Counted from the stretch's first letter, positions 37,551 through 47,957 are shown. The stretch is DNA of 64,000 nucleotides from Streptomyces lichenis (GCF_023218175.1 NZ_JALPTH010000005.1:240173-304172); one strand, 5' to 3'. Notes: a model not told the origin generated them from the sequence alone. Numbers and translations are program-made.

Positions 37551-39179
37551 CTACCGCGCCCGCTCCACCCGCCGCTCGTCCCAGACCGGCTCCGCGGTCT
37601 CCCGCACCCGGCCGTCCGAGCCGAAGACCAGGTACCGGTCGAAGGCGCGGGCGAACCAGCGGTCGTGGGTGACGGCCAGCACCGTCCCCTCGTACGCCTC
37701 CAGACCCGCCTGGAGCGCCTCGGCGGACTCCAGGTCCAGGTTGTCGGTCGGCTCGTCCAGCAGCAGCGCGGTCGTGCCGGACAGCTCCAGCAGCAGGATC
37801 TGGAAGCGGGCCTGCTGGCCGCCGGAGAGCCGGTCGAAGGCCTGGTCGCCCTGCTTGTCCAGCTCGTAGCGGCGCAGCGCGGACATCGCCGCGCCCTTGT
37901 CCCTGGCGTGCTCGGTCCACAGGATGTCGACCAGGGTGCGGCCCATCAGCTCCGGGTGCGCGTGCGTCTGGGCGAAGTGGCCGGGGACCACCCGGGCGCC
38001 CAGCTTCCAGTCGCCGGTGTGCGCCACCTCCTCGCCCGCCAGCAGCCGCAGGAAGTGCGACTTGCCCGAGCCGTTGGAGCCCAGCACGGCGACCCGCTCC
38101 CCGTAGAAGACCTCCAGGTCGAACGGCTTCATCAGCCCGGTCAGCTCCAGGTTCGCGCAGGTCACCGCCCGCACCCCGGTGCGCCCGCCGCGCAGCCGCA
38201 TCCGGATGTCCTGCTCGCGCGGCGGCTCCGGCGGCGGCCCGGCCTCCTCGAACTTCCGCAGCCTGGTCTGCGCCGCCGCGTACCGGGAGGCCAGCTCATG
38301 GCTGATCGAGGCCGCCTGCCGCAGGTCCAGCACCAGCCGCTTCAGCTGGGCGTGCTTCTCCTCCCAGCGCCGCTTCAGCTCCTCGAACCGGGCGAACCGC
38401 TCCCGGCGCGCCTCGTGGAAGGTGGCGAACCCGCCGCCGTGCACCCAGACGTCCGCCCCGGCCGGGCCGGGCTCCACCGCGACGATCTTCTGTGCGGCCC
38501 GGGCCAGCAGCTCCCGGTCGTGCGAGACGAACAGCACGGTCTTGCGGGTCTGCTCCAGCCGCTCCTCCAGCCACCGCTTGCCGGGGACGTCCAGATAGTT
38601 GTCCGGCTCGTCGAGCAGCAGCACCTCCTCGGGGCCGCGCAGCAGCGCCTCCAGCACCAGCCGCTTCTGCTCGCCGCCGGAGAGGGTGCGCACCTGGCGC
38701 CACTGGGCCTTGTCGTACGGCATGCCGAGCGCGGCCGTGGTGCAGATGTCCCAGAGCGTCTCCGCCTCGTAGCCGCGCGCCTCCGCCCAGTCGCTGAGCG
38801 CCTGCGCGTACCCCATCTGCGCGGCCTCGTCATCGACGGTCATGATCAGGTGCTCGGCCTTGTCCACCGCCCGGGCGGCCTCCCGGATCCGCGCCGGGGA
38901 GACCGAGACCAGCAGGTCGCGCACGGTCCGCTCATCGCGCACCGAGCCGACGAACTGCGGCATCACCCCCAGCCCGCCGGAGACGGTCACCGCCCCGCCG
39001 TGCGGCTGGAGCTCGCCGCTGACCAGCCGCAGCAGCGTCGTCTTCCCCGCGCCGTTCGGCCCGACCAGCGCCACCACCGCGCCCTCGCCCACCCGGAACG
39101 ACACATCGCCGAGCAGCGCCCGGCCGTCCGGAAGGTGGTACTCCAGGTGCGCGGCCTCCACATGTCCCATGGTGCGCAT
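37551..39179 (-). CDS. ABC-F family ATPase
   Basis: A soluble protein with two ABC cassettes joined by a linker; ABC-F proteins act on the ribosome, some protecting it from antibiotics. Walker A is GPNGAGKTTLLRL in the first cassette but GSNGSGKSHFLRL in the second, where His replaces the second Ser/Thr. Signatures are LSGGEQKR and LSGGQQAR, Walker B LLLDEPDNYLD and LLLDEPTDNLD. The linker (residues about 240-300) is charged and helical. ATG 39170 in the same frame could be the real start. It is not assignable to a resistance type. Confidence 0.9.
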   Translation of the reverse strand: MRTMGHVEAAHLEYHLPDGRALLGDVSFRVGEGAVVALVGPNGAGKTTLLRLVSGELQPHGGAVTVSGGLGVMPQFVGSVRDERTVRDLLVSVSPARIREAARAVDKAEHLIMTVDDEAAQMGYAQALSDWAEARGYEAETLWDICTTAALGMPYDKAQWRQVRTLSGGEQKRLVLEALLRGPEEVLLLDEPDNYLDVPGKRWLEERLEQTRKTVLFVSHDRELLARAAQKIVAVEPGPAGADVWVHGGGFATFHEARRERFARFEELKRRWEEKHAQLKRLVLDLRQAASISHELASRYAAAQTRLRKFEEAGPPPEPPREQDIRMRLRGGRTGVRAVTCANLELTGLMKPFDLEVFYGERVAVLGSNGSGKSHFLRLLAGEEVAHTGDWKLGARVVPGHFAQTHAHPELMGRTLVDILWTEHARDKGAAMSALRRYELDKQGDQAFDRLSGGQQARFQILLLELSGTTALLLDEPTDNLDLESAEALQAGLEAYEGTVLAVTHDRWFARAFDRYLVFGSDGRVRETAEPVWDERRVERAR

Positions 39180-39241
39180 TGTCGCCGTCCCGCCCGTCGG
39201 CGCCCAAACGGATTACCCGCCGGGCATCTAAGATGCGCGGC

Positions 39242-40297
39242 ATGAGCTTTGGTGGGGGGCCCGCGTGGCCGGGCGAGCCGGGACCGGGGCCAGGTGACCG
39301 GTCGCAGAACCAGCCGCCCTACGGACAGCAGGGCGGGCAGCAGCCGTACGGGCAGGGGTACGGGCAGGGCCAGGCGCAGGGCTACGGGCACGGCCAGGGG
39401 TACGGGCAGCAGCCGTACGCCGCCGCCCCGCTGCCGCCCGCCCAGCCGTACCCCGCCGACGGGCGCTACTCCGCCTCCGGGCCGCTGAACGGCGGCTCGG
39501 ACACCCCCGACTGGAGCGCGCTGGCCGACGCCTCGGCCGCCCGCAAGCGGCGCCGGCGGCTGCTGGTGGTGGGCGGCGCCGCCCTGGCCACCGCGGGCAT
39601 CGGCACCGCCATCGCGCTGGCCGTGGTCAACTCCGGTGAACCGTCCGGCTCCGCCACCGCCGCGCCCCGCAGCAGCCAGGCGCCCGAGCTCCCGGCCGGC
39701 GGCAGCGCCGAGCCGCAGCCGTCCTTCTCCTCCGTCGCTCCCCCGCCGCCCCCGGACCCGATGGACTACATCTCGATTCCGGCCAAGGACACCGCCCCGC
39801 TGACCGCCGACTCGCTCTTCCCCGGCAGGACGCTCACCCTGGGGAAGAACGGCTACACCAAGGGCGCCGTCGCGGCCACCGCCGACTGCGCCTCCACCGG
39901 GCAGGCCGGGCTGGCCGGGGTGCTGGCCCGGCACGACTGCACCCGGATGGTCCGCGCCACCTATGAGCGGGACGGGGTGGCCGTCACCGTGGGCGTGGCC
40001 GTGTTCGCCTCGCCGGAGGCGGCGCAGAAGGCCAAGAAGGAGGCGGTCGGCGGGATCGCCACACTGGCCGGCTCCGGGGTGGAGCCGTTCTGCCAGACCC
40101 GTACGGTCTGCCTGCGGCGCGCAAACGCGCTGGGCCGCTACGCCTACTTCACCCAGGCCGGCTTCACCAGCGGCAAGCGGGTCACCAAGGCCGACGAACC
40201 GGTGTTCGCCAGCAGTGACGACCTCGGCACCTTCGCCTTCGACCAGATCTACGGGCGCGGCCGGGCCCAGGCCTCAGCAGCAGCCACCGGTGGCTGA
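39242..40297 (+). CDS. Single-pass membrane protein with Gly/Tyr/Gln-rich tail
   Basis: A 351-residue protein. Residues 1-75 are low-complexity (repeats of YGQG and GYGQ), then a basic patch RKRRRR and one transmembrane helix at about 107-129, a Pro/Ser linker, and an extracellular domain from about 175 ([20 protein letters not shown]) with four cysteines. The family is Streptomyces-typical without a role. It ends 24 bases inside the convergent truA gene. Confidence 0.75.
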   Translation: MSFGGGPAWPGEPGPGPGDRSQNQPPYGQQGGQQPYGQGYGQGQAQGYGHGQGYGQQPYAAAPLPPAQPYPADGRYSASGPLNGGSDTPDWSALADASAARKRRRRLLVVGGAALATAGIGTAIALAVVNSGEPSGSATAAPRSSQAPELPAGGSAEPQPSFSSVAPPPPPDPMDYISIPAKDTAPLTADSLFPGRTLTLGKNGYTKGAVAATADCASTGQAGLAGVLARHDCTRMVRATYERDGVAVTVGVAVFASPEAAQKAKKEAVGGIATLAGSGVEPFCQTRTVCLRRANALGRYAYFTQAGFTSGKRVTKADEPVFASSDDLGTFAFDQIYGRGRAQASAAATGG

Positions 40298-41140
40298 ACC
40301 ACCCGGCAGGGTCCGCTTGTTGCGCGCCTCCAGGTTGCGGGCGGCCAGCAGCTCGTCGGCCGGGTAGCCGACCTCCTCCAGGGTCAGCCCGTGCGGCCGG
40401 ACCACATGGACGGCGGAGTCCCGCACGCCCGCGGCCAGCACCTCGGCCGGCCACTCCACCGGGCGGTGCCCGTCGCCGACGAAGAGCAGCGCGCCGACCA
40501 GCGAGCGGACCATGTTGTGGCAGAAGGCGTCCGCCTGGACGGTGGCCTGAAGCACCCCCGACTCCAGCCGCTCCCAGCGCAGCGTCCGGAGGGTGCGGAT
40601 GGTGGTGGCGCCCTCCCGGCGCTTGCAGTACGCGGCGAAGTCGTGCTCGCCCAGCAGCCGCTCGGCGGCGGCGTTCATCGCGTCCAGATCCAGCGGCCAG
40701 TCGTGCCAGAGCACATGGCCGCGCAGCAGCGGGTCGACGCCGCCGGGGTCGTCGGTGACCCGGTACGCGTACCGGCGCCAGATCGCCGAGAACCGGGCGT
40801 TGAAGCCCGCGGGAGCCTCGGCCACCCGCCAGATCCGCACATCGTGCGCCAGCCGCCCGGCGAGCCGCCGCAGCAGCTTCTCCCGGTGCTCGGCCCACAG
40901 TGCCTCGGGCAGGTCGACATGGGCGACCTGGCCGCGGGCGTGCACCCCGGAGTCGGTGCGGCCGGCCACTGTCAGCTCGTACGTCCGGTCCGCCCGGGTC
41001 ACCGTGCGCAGGGCGTCCTCGATGTCCCCCTGCACGGTCCGCTGCCCGCCGGCCTGCTTGGCCCAGCCGTGGAAGTCCCGCCCGTCATAGCTCAGGTCCA
41101 GCCGCACCCGTACGAAACCGGGCTCCACCTCGTCGCTCAC
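40274..41140 (-). CDS. truA: tRNA pseudouridine(38-40) synthase
   Basis: Makes pseudouridine in the anticodon arm of tRNAs. The 288-residue protein has the catalytic Asp in [16 protein letters not shown], the start [20 protein letters not shown] and [14 protein letters not shown]. It is transcribed from the same strand as rplQ, in the usual order, but a terminator hairpin lies between. Confidence 0.96.
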   Translation of the reverse strand: MSDEVEPGFVRVRLDLSYDGRDFHGWAKQAGGQRTVQGDIEDALRTVTRADRTYELTVAGRTDSGVHARGQVAHVDLPEALWAEHREKLLRRLAGRLAHDVRIWRVAEAPAGFNARFSAIWRRYAYRVTDDPGGVDPLLRGHVLWHDWPLDLDAMNAAAERLLGEHDFAAYCKRREGATTIRTLRTLRWERLESGVLQATVQADAFCHNMVRSLVGALLFVGDGHRPVEWPAEVLAAGVRDSAVHVVRPHGLTLEEVGYPADELLAARNLEARNKRTLPGGSATGGCC

Positions 41141-41179
41141 GCGCCCATCCTCTCCTCACACACCCTGTGCCCATGCGGA

Positions 41180-41213
41180 CGGGCCCGCCCCCTGAGGACA
41201 GGGAGCGGGCCCG
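41180..41213 (-). terminator. Terminator after rplQ
   Basis: CGGGCCCGC-CCCCTG pairs with CAGGG-GCGGGCCCG around an AGGA loop, with one internal mismatch. It lies 24 bases past the rplQ stop and closes the alpha-type operon. Confidence 0.7.
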
Positions 41214-41236
41214 CTTACCGCAGGTCAGCCGGACAC

Positions 41237-41731
41237 TTACGCGTCCTTCGACTCCTCGGCCGGAGCCTCGGCGGGGGTCTCGTCGGCCTTGGCCTCGGAG
41301 GCCTTCGCCTCGTCCTCCTTGACCGCGCGCTTGGTGGCGGCCTCGGCCTCGTCGACCGTCGCCTTCTTGGCGATCTCGCCCTCGACCAGCTCGATCACGG
41401 CCATCGGGGCGTTGTCGCCACGACGGTTGCCGATCTTGGTGATACGGGTGTAGCCACCCGGACGCTCGGCGTAGCGCGGGGCGATCTCGGTGAAGAGGGT
41501 GTGGACGATGCCCTTGTCGGTGATCGTCTGCAGCACCAGGCGACGGTTGTGGATGTCGCCCTTCTTCGCCTTGGTGATCAGGCGCTCGGCGACCGGACGC
41601 AGGCGGCGGGCCTTGGCCTCGGTCGTGGTGATGCGGCCGTGCTCGAAGAGCGACTTCGCCAGGTTGGCGAGAAGCAGCTTCTCGTGCGCGGCGCTGCCGC
41701 CCAGACGGGCTCCCTTGGTGGGACGCGGCAT
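41237..41731 (-). CDS. rplQ: 50S ribosomal protein L17
   Basis: A 164-residue L17; the conserved start is [20 protein letters not shown]. The last 45 residues are an acidic, Ala/Glu/Lys-rich extension ([19 protein letters not shown]), common in actinobacteria. Follows rpoA by 128 bases. Confidence 0.97.
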   Translation of the reverse strand: MPRPTKGARLGGSAAHEKLLLANLAKSLFEHGRITTTEAKARRLRPVAERLITKAKKGDIHNRRLVLQTITDKGIVHTLFTEIAPRYAERPGGYTRITKIGNRRGDNAPMAVIELVEGEIAKKATVDEAEAATKRAVKEDEAKASEAKADETPAEAPAEESKDA

Positions 41732-41859
41732 GGTGATTCTCCTTGGGTCTGCACCGGCCGTACCAGGTACCGGTGTCAGTTACCGACGGGCGACTTCCCG
41801 CCGGAAGCTTCGTGCGCGCGGGTGCCGGGGCACGCGGGCCCCGGCACTCACGGTCGTGC

Positions 41860-42882
41860 TCAGTACTGCTCGGTCTCCACGAAACCGGCGTCCGCGTCGT
41901 CGTCGGCGCCGAAGGCGTCGGCGGCGGCGGTCGGGTCGAACCCGGGGGGCGAGTCCTTCAGGGCCAGGCCCATGCCGGCCAGCTTCGCCTTGACCTCGTC
42001 GATCGACTTGGCGCCGAAGTTGCGGATGTCGAGCAGGTCCGCCTCGGAGCGGGCGACGAGCTCGCCCACCGAGTGGATGCCCTCGCGCTTGAGGCAGTTG
42101 TAGGAGCGGACGGTGAGCTCCAGCTCCTCGATCGGCAGCGCGAGGTCGGCGGCCAGGGCGGCGTCCGTCGGGGACGGGCCCATGTCGATGCCCTCGGCGT
42201 CGATGTTGAGCTCGCGGGCCAGGCCGAACAGCTCGACCAGGGTCTTGCCGGCCGACGCCATGGCGTCGCGCGGGCGCATGGCCTGCTTGGTCTCGACGTC
42301 GACGATCAGCTTGTCGAAGTCGGTGCGCTGCTCGACTCGGGTCGCCTCGACCTTGTAGGTGACCTTGAGGACCGGCGAGTAGATGGAGTCGACCGGGATG
42401 CGGCCGATCTCCTGGCCGACCTGCTTGTTCTGCACGGCGGAGACATAGCCGCGACCGCGCTCGACGGTCAGCTCCATCTCCAGCTTGCCCTTGCCGTTGA
42501 GGGTGGCGAGGACGAGGTCGGGGTTGTGCACCTCGACACCGGCCGGGGGCGCGATGTCGGCGGCGGTGACCAGACCCGGGCCCTGCTTGCGCAGGTACAT
42601 CACGACCGGCTCGTCGTGCTCCGAGGAGACGACCAGCTGCTTGATGTTGAGGATCAGGTCGGTGACGTCCTCCTTGACGCCCGGCACGGTGGTGAACTCG
42701 TGCAGGACACCGTCGACGCGGATGGACGTGACCGCCGCACCCGGGATCGAGGAGAGGAGCGTACGGCGGAGGCTGTTGCCGAGGGTGTAGCCGAAGCCCG
42801 GCTCCAGCGGCTCGATGACGAACCGGGAGCGGTACTCGTCGACGACCTCTTCGGTCAGCGAGGGACGCTGAGCGATCAGCAT
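41860..42882 (-). CDS. rpoA: RNA polymerase alpha subunit
   Basis: The 340-residue alpha subunit, with the N-terminal dimerisation domain ([20 protein letters not shown]) and the C-terminal DNA-binding domain ([20 protein letters not shown]). It is the platform for polymerase assembly and for activators. rpsK lies 140 bases upstream with no rpsD between, unlike in most bacteria. Confidence 0.98.
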   Translation of the reverse strand: MLIAQRPSLTEEVVDEYRSRFVIEPLEPGFGYTLGNSLRRTLLSSIPGAAVTSIRVDGVLHEFTTVPGVKEDVTDLILNIKQLVVSSEHDEPVVMYLRKQGPGLVTAADIAPPAGVEVHNPDLVLATLNGKGKLEMELTVERGRGYVSAVQNKQVGQEIGRIPVDSIYSPVLKVTYKVEATRVEQRTDFDKLIVDVETKQAMRPRDAMASAGKTLVELFGLARELNIDAEGIDMGPSPTDAALAADLALPIEELELTVRSYNCLKREGIHSVGELVARSEADLLDIRNFGAKSIDEVKAKLAGMGLALKDSPPGFDPTAAADAFGADDDADAGFVETEQY

Positions 42883-43022
42883 GGTGGGTTTTCCTTCAGT
42901 CGTGGACGCCCGCTATTTGACGTCCTCTGGAACCGCGGTACCGCGTACCGCAAGGGTACGGGCGGCACGACCCGAAGGGGCCGTACCGCCCGGACTCTCA
43001 CGAGCAGGTCAAGCGCGCTGCG

Positions 43023-43427
43023 TCAGACGCGGCGGCGCTTGGGCGGCCGGCAGCCGTTGTGCGGGGTGGGGGTGACGTCCTGGATGGAGCCGACCTCCAG
43101 GCCGGTGGCCTGGAGCGAGCGGATCGCGGTCTCACGGCCGGAGCCGGGACCCTTGACGAAGACGTCGACCTTGCGCATGCCGTGCTCCTGCGCGCGGCGG
43201 GCGGCCGACTCGGCGGCCATCTGCGCGGCGAAGGGGGTGGACTTGCGCGAGCCCTTGAAGCCGACGTGGCCGGCGGAGGCCCAGGAGATCACGTTGCCCG
43301 AGGGGTCGGTGATCGAGACGATCGTGTTGTTGAACGTGCTCTTGATGTGCGCGTGGCCGTGAGCGACGTTCTTCTTTTCCTTGCGGCGCACCTTCTTGGC
43401 AGCGCCCTGACGTCCCTTGGGGGGCAT
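43023..43427 (-). CDS. rpsK: 30S ribosomal protein S11
   Basis: A 134-residue S11 with the conserved [20 protein letters not shown] and the ending [16 protein letters not shown]. It follows rpsM by 68 bases in the infA-rpmJ-rpsM-rpsK-rpoA-rplQ segment. Confidence 0.98.
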   Translation of the reverse strand: MPPKGRQGAAKKVRRKEKKNVAHGHAHIKSTFNNTIVSITDPSGNVISWASAGHVGFKGSRKSTPFAAQMAAESAARRAQEHGMRKVDVFVKGPGSGRETAIRSLQATGLEVGSIQDVTPTPHNGCRPPKRRRV

Positions 43428-43495
43428 CTCTTAACTCCTACGGGGGAGGTGGTCGGTCCTACAGCGAAGACCGCTGGTGAGGCGTCCGCTGAGGA

Positions 43496-43876
43496 CTACT
43501 TCTTGCCCGGCTTCTTCTTGCCGGCGATCGCGCGACGCGGGCCCTTGCGGGTGCGGGCGTTCGTGCTGGTGCGCTGACCGTGGACGGGCAGGCCACGACG
43601 GTGGCGCAGACCCTGGTAGCAGCCGATCTCGACCTTGCGGCGGATGTCGGCCTGGATCTCGCGGCGGAGGTCACCCTCGGTCTTGAGGTTGGCGTCCACG
43701 TACTCGCGGATCTTGACCAGGTCCTCTTCGGAGAGGTCACGAACGCGGGTGTTCGGGTTCACACCGGTCGAGGCGAGGGTCTCCTTCGCCAGGGTGCGGC
43801 CGATGCCGAAGACGTAGGTGAGTGCGACCTCCACGCGCTTTTCGCGCGGGATGTCGACACCGGAAACGCGTGCCAT
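43496..43876 (-). CDS. rpsM: 30S ribosomal protein S13
   Basis: A 126-residue S13 starting [20 protein letters not shown], with the C-terminal [20 protein letters not shown]. It contacts the tRNAs and the 50S subunit in the bridge region. A 209-base gap separates it from rpmJ upstream. Confidence 0.98.
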   Translation of the reverse strand: MARVSGVDIPREKRVEVALTYVFGIGRTLAKETLASTGVNPNTRVRDLSEEDLVKIREYVDANLKTEGDLRREIQADIRRKVEIGCYQGLRHRRGLPVHGQRTSTNARTRKGPRRAIAGKKKPGKK

Positions 43877-44085
43877 TCACTGGCTCCTGTGTACTCGGGG
43901 GTCTACCGCAGCGCCGATCCCGACCGCCGACCCCTGGTCCGTACGGATACGGGAGGTGGTACGTCCGGGTCCCCGGCCCCCGCCGGAGGTGCCGCCAGCC
44001 CGGTGTCCGGGCCCGGCGGGCGCTGCGTATGTACGTTGTACTGCTCGCGTCGCGCGAAGGTACTGCGAGGTGCAGGTGGTGTGCG

Positions 44086-44199
44086 TCAGCCCTGGCGCTG
44101 CTTGTGGCGCAGGTTGTCGCAGATGACCATGACCCGGCCGTGGCGGCGGATCACCTTGCACTTGTCGCAGATCTTCTTGACGCTCGGCTTGACCTTCAT
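44086..44199 (-). CDS. rpmJ: 50S ribosomal protein L36, zinc-binding form
   Basis: A 37-residue L36 beginning [20 protein letters not shown]. The zinc ligands C11, C14, C27 and H32 are present, so this is the zinc-containing form. Streptomyces may keep a zinc-independent copy elsewhere. It is 63 bases after infA. It is too short to stand out in a simple open-frame search. Confidence 0.96.
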   Translation of the reverse strand: MKVKPSVKKICDKCKVIRRHGRVMVICDNLRHKQRQG

Positions 44200-44262
44200 G
44201 GGATGTGAGGTTCTCCGGGTCAGTGCCAAGGGCTCCACCCGGGGGCGGAGACTCGGCAAGAT

Positions 44263-44484
44263 CTACTTGTAGCGGTAGACGATCCGGCCACGCGTCAGGT
44301 CGTACGGGGAGAGCTCCACGACGACCCGGTCGTCCGGGAGGATACGGATGTAGTGCATACGCATCTTGCCGGAGATGTGCGCGAGGACCTTGTGACCGTT
44401 CTGGAGCTCCACCTTGAACATGGCGTTCGGCAGGGACTCGATCACGGTGCCCTCGATTTCGATGGCACCTTGCTTCTTGGCCAC
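44263..44484 (-). CDS. infA: Translation initiation factor IF-1
   Basis: A 73-residue OB-fold protein that binds the A site of the 30S subunit during initiation. From GTG 44484 it reads [20 protein letters not shown] and ends [12 protein letters not shown], as expected. It lies 159 bases downstream of map, where a promoter is likely. Confidence 0.98.
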   Translation of the reverse strand: MAKKQGAIEIEGTVIESLPNAMFKVELQNGHKVLAHISGKMRMHYIRILPDDRVVVELSPYDLTRGRIVYRYK

Positions 44485-44643
44485 GCTTCGCCCTTCGAAT
44501 CGGCTACCTTGATCGACTCCCGCTGCCCGGTGCGGACACACGGGTACACGAGAGCCGACGCATCAGTCTACGCCAGCCCTGTGGAAAACACGAATCGTGG
44601 ATTCTGCCCGCTGACGGAGATCCCTACGCGTGACCGGCGGGAA

Positions 44644-45480
44644 TCACCCGAGGGGGTCGGGGGCGGCGGTGACGCCGAGCTGGGCGAGCTTGGCCTTGCC
44701 GCCGTCCGGGGCGGTGAGCACCAGCGGGCCGTCCTCGGTGAGCGCCACCGAGTGCTCCCAGTGCGAGGACCAGGTGCCGTCGGTGGTGATCACCGTCCAC
44801 TGGTCCTCCAGCACCTCGGTGCGGGCGGTGCCGAGCGAGACCATCGGCTCGATCGCCAGGCAGAAGCCGGGCACCAGCTTGGGGCCCTTGCCGCGCTTGC
44901 GGGAGACGTAGTTCAGCAGGTGCGGGTCCATGTGCATCTCGGTGCCGATGCCGTGGCCGCCGTAGTCCTCGATGATCCCGTACTTACCGGTGGCCGGGCG
45001 GGGCTGGCGGCGGATGTAGGACTCGATGGCCCGGGAGATGCCCACCAGCCGGTTGCCGTTCCTCATGGCGGCGATCCCGGCCCACATCGACTCCTCGGTG
45101 ACCCGGGAGAGCTCGATCAGCTCGGGGGCGTGCCCGGTGCCGACGAAGGCGGTGTACGCGGCGTCGCCGTGCCAGCCGTCCACGATCGCCCCGCAGTCGA
45201 CGGAGATGACGTCGCCGTCCCTGAGGACCGTCTCCTCGCTGGGGATGCCGTGCACCACGACCTCGTTGACCGAGGTGCAGATGGTCGCGGGGAACCCGCC
45301 GTAGCCCAGGAAGTTGGACTTGGCGCCGTGCTCGGCGATCACCTTGCGGGCGACCTCGTCGAGGTCCCTGGTGCTGGCGCCGGGCACCGCCGCCTCCCGG
45401 GTCGCCGCGTGGATGGCGGCGACGACCAGCCCCGCCTCGCGCATCTTCGCGATCTGCTCGGGAGTCTTGATCTGCACCAT
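44644..45480 (-). CDS. map: Methionine aminopeptidase
   Basis: A 278-residue type I enzyme that removes the initiator methionine. The metal ligands are visible: the two Asp in SVDCGAIVDGWHGDAAYT, His in YGGHGIGTEMH and Glu in AIEPMV, with the final Glu near WEHSVALTEDG. It follows adk by 151 bases. A second map gene elsewhere is usual in Streptomyces. Confidence 0.97.
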   Translation of the reverse strand: MVQIKTPEQIAKMREAGLVVAAIHAATREAAVPGASTRDLDEVARKVIAEHGAKSNFLGYGGFPATICTSVNEVVVHGIPSEETVLRDGDVISVDCGAIVDGWHGDAAYTAFVGTGHAPELIELSRVTEESMWAGIAAMRNGNRLVGISRAIESYIRRQPRPATGKYGIIEDYGGHGIGTEMHMDPHLLNYVSRKRGKGPKLVPGFCLAIEPMVSLGTARTEVLEDQWTVITTDGTWSSHWEHSVALTEDGPLVLTAPDGGKAKLAQLGVTAAPDPLG

Positions 45481-45631
45481 GACGGCTGACGCCTTTCCAG
45501 GGGAGTACGGGGATGTGCCTCGCTGTCCGAGGAGGCCGGTCCCACCACGATACGGCCGCAACGCGTCGGCCGCGGCGCCCCCGGGGGGACACCGCGGCCG
45601 ACGTCTGCGACCTGCTTGCGAGGGTGCCGGG

Positions 45632-46297
45632 CTACGCGGCCTGGTCGCCGCGTCCGTGCAGCGCCCGCATGGCGCGCTCGGTGACCTCGTCGACCTGGCC
45701 CAGCGCGGAGATGGTGGCGACCAGCCCCTGCGCCTTGTAGTAGTCGATGATCGGCTCGGTCTGCGTGTGGTAGACCTCCAGCCGCTTGCGGACGGTCCCC
45801 TCGGAGTCGTCCTCGCGCTGGTACAGCTCGCCGCCGCAGGTGTCGCAGACGCCCTCGGCCTTGGGCTGCTTGTACGCGACGTGGAAGACGTGCGCGCTGT
45901 CATTGCGGCAGATCCGGCGGCCGGCGATCCGCTTGACCACCTCGTCCTCCGGGACCTCCAGGTCCAGGACGGCGTCCAGCTTCATGCCCTCGCGGTCCAG
46001 CATCGCGTCCAGCGCCTCGGCCTGGGCCACGTTGCGCGGGAAGCCGTCCAGCAGGAAGCCGTGCTCCGCGTCGGCCTGCTCCATGCGGTCCTGGGCCATC
46101 CCGACGGTGACCTCGTCGGGGACGAGGTTGCCGGCGTCCATGTAGGACTTGGCCTGCTTGCCGAGCTCGGTGCCCTGGCTGATGTTGGCCCGGAACAGGT
46201 CGCCCGTGGAGATGTGCGGAATCGACAGGTTCTTGGCGAGGAACGCGGCCTGCGTTCCCTTGCCGGCGCCGGGCGGCCCGACGAGGACGATTCGCAT
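45632..46297 (-). CDS. adk: Adenylate kinase
   Basis: A 221-residue enzyme interconverting ATP, AMP and ADP. The P-loop is VGPPGAGKGTQAAFLA and the AMP-site arginine is in LLDGFPRNVAQA. The lid has cysteines (ICRND and CDTCGGELYQRE) that only partly match the zinc-binding pattern. Its start overlaps the secY stop by one base, so the genes are coupled. Confidence 0.97.
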   Translation of the reverse strand: MRIVLVGPPGAGKGTQAAFLAKNLSIPHISTGDLFRANISQGTELGKQAKSYMDAGNLVPDEVTVGMAQDRMEQADAEHGFLLDGFPRNVAQAEALDAMLDREGMKLDAVLDLEVPEDEVVKRIAGRRICRNDSAHVFHVAYKQPKAEGVCDTCGGELYQREDDSEGTVRKRLEVYHTQTEPIIDYYKAQGLVATISALGQVDEVTERAMRALHGRGDQAA

Positions 46298-47613
46298 CAG
46301 CGGAGGAACCCTTCGTAATTGCGCTGCTGGAGCTGGCTCTCGATCTGCTTCACGGTCTCCAGCCCCACACCCACGATGATCAGGATGCTCGTCCCGCCGA
46401 ACGGGAAGTTGGGGTTGGATCCGCCGAAGCCCGCCAACGCCACTGTCGGCACGAGAGCGATCAGACCCAGGTACAGCGAGCCCGGCCAGGTGATCCGGTT
46501 GAGCACATAGCTGAGGTACTCGGCCGTAGGTCGACCAGCCCGGATACCCGGGATGAAGCCACCATACTTCTTCATGTTGTCGGCTACTTCCTCGGGGTTG
46601 AAGGAGATGGCCACATAGAAGAAGGCGAAGAAAACGATCAGCAGGAAGTAGACCGCCGTGTGGATCGGCTTGCCGTCCACCAGGTTCTGCTGGATCCACG
46701 CGGACCAGCCGGAGGTCGATCCGGAGAACTGGCCGACCAGGATCGGGATGTACAGCAGCGACGAGGCGAAGATGACGGGGATGACACCCGCCTGGTTCAC
46801 CTTCAGCGGGATGTAGGTGGAGGTGCCGCCGTAGGAACGGCGCCCGATCATCCGCTTCGCGTACTGGACCGGGATGCGGCGCTGGGCCTGCTCGACGAAG
46901 ACCACCAGGCCGACCATCACGAAGCCGACCAGGATGATGAAGCCGAACTCGATCCAGCCGCCGGCCAGGGTGCCGCTCTTCTTGATGGCCCACAGGGCGC
47001 TCGGGAAGCTGGCGGCGATCGAGATGAACATCAGGATCGACATGCCGTTGCCGATGCCGCGGTCGGTGATCAGCTCACCGAGCCACATGACGACGGCGGT
47101 ACCGGCGGTCATCGTGATCACCATGGTGATGATGACGAAGATCGACTGGTCCGGCACGATCTGACCGGCCACCTGGCAGCCGGAGAACAGCGCACCGCTC
47201 TTGGCGGTGGCGACCAGGCCGGTGCCCTGGAGCACGGCGAGCGCGACGGTCAGGTAGCGGGTGTACTGCGTGATCTTCGCGGTGCCGGCCGAGCCCTCCT
47301 TCTTGAGGGCCTCCAGGCGCGGGATCACCACGGTCAGCAGCTGGAGGATGATGCTCGCCGTGATGTACGGCATGATGCCGAGCGCGAAGATCGTGATCTG
47401 CAGCAGGGCGCCGCCACTGAACAGGTCCATCAGACCGAGCAGGTTCTTGTCGCCCTGCCGGGCCTGGTCGACACAGATCTGGACGTTCTCGTAGCTCACA
47501 CCGGGGACGGGGATGTGCGCCCCGAACCGGTAGATCACGATGATGCCGAGCGTGAAGAGCAGCTTCTTACGCAGGTCGGGCGTCTTGACCGCCCGGGCGA
47601 ACGCGGTGAGCAC
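46297..47613 (-). CDS. secY: Protein translocase subunit SecY
   Basis: The pore subunit of the SecYEG translocon, 438 residues with ten membrane segments. Conserved loops include MGLGELITDRGIGNGMS-like MWLGELITDRGIGNGMSIL and YAKRMIGRRSYGGTSTYIPL. GTG 47613 starts after a GGAGGCACC site. Its upstream spacer has a terminator behind rplO and a strong palindrome at 47686-47713, so it is probably transcribed from its own promoter. Confidence 0.97.
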   Translation of the reverse strand: MLTAFARAVKTPDLRKKLLFTLGIIVIYRFGAHIPVPGVSYENVQICVDQARQGDKNLLGLMDLFSGGALLQITIFALGIMPYITASIILQLLTVVIPRLEALKKEGSAGTAKITQYTRYLTVALAVLQGTGLVATAKSGALFSGCQVAGQIVPDQSIFVIITMVITMTAGTAVVMWLGELITDRGIGNGMSILMFISIAASFPSALWAIKKSGTLAGGWIEFGFIILVGFVMVGLVVFVEQAQRRIPVQYAKRMIGRRSYGGTSTYIPLKVNQAGVIPVIFASSLLYIPILVGQFSGSTSGWSAWIQQNLVDGKPIHTAVYFLLIVFFAFFYVAISFNPEEVADNMKKYGGFIPGIRAGRPTAEYLSYVLNRITWPGSLYLGLIALVPTVALAGFGGSNPNFPFGGTSILIIVGVGLETVKQIESQLQQRNYEGFLR

Positions 47614-47685
47614 GGTGCCTCCTGCGACCCCCGCGCGAGAGCGTCAGAGGCGACGGGTTTGAATAAGTCAGCGGTTACCTGGCGA

Positions 47686-47713
47686 GGCGGCACTGTGCCA
47701 GCACAGTGCCGCC
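47686..47713. repeat. Perfect 13-bp palindrome in the secY leader
   Basis: GGCGGCACTGTGC and GCACAGTGCCGCC flank a two-base CA spacer. No T-run follows on the minus strand, so it is more likely an operator or an mRNA leader hairpin, 72 bases before secY, than a terminator. Confidence 0.7.
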
Positions 47714-47918
47714 CAAACATTAATGTCGCCACCCTACCCGCCCCGGTGGCGCCCGGGAAACATCTGCCGGGGCCCCACAACCCGGGAAACAGCGGGGGAA
47801 CGGCTGGTCGCCGTCCGAAACCCGCCCCTGGCCCGGGGGGACGTTCACCGACATGTGTGACCACGTCCACGATTCGTACGGTGCGGACGGACGTGCGGGT
47901 GGGCGCGCGAACGCCGAC

Positions 47919-47957
47919 GGCCCGGCCGGGGCCCCGAGAGGGGCGCCCGGCCGGGCC
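47919..47957 (-). terminator. Terminator after rplO
   Basis: GGCCCGGCCGGGGCCCC pairs with GGGGCGCCCGGCCGGGCC, with one bulged base, and a short GAGA loop. It is 38 bases past the rplO stop and should end or reduce transcription of the spc segment before secY. Confidence 0.7.

Noticed and set aside
36156..39245. A 1029-codon plus-strand open frame across rpsI, rplM and the ABC-F gene
   Set aside because: It spans three certain genes and their promoters on the other strand and has no coherent domain.
44485..44643. Promoter of infA around TAGACT at about 44567
   Set aside because: A -10-like box is present but no acceptable -35 box lies at the right distance.
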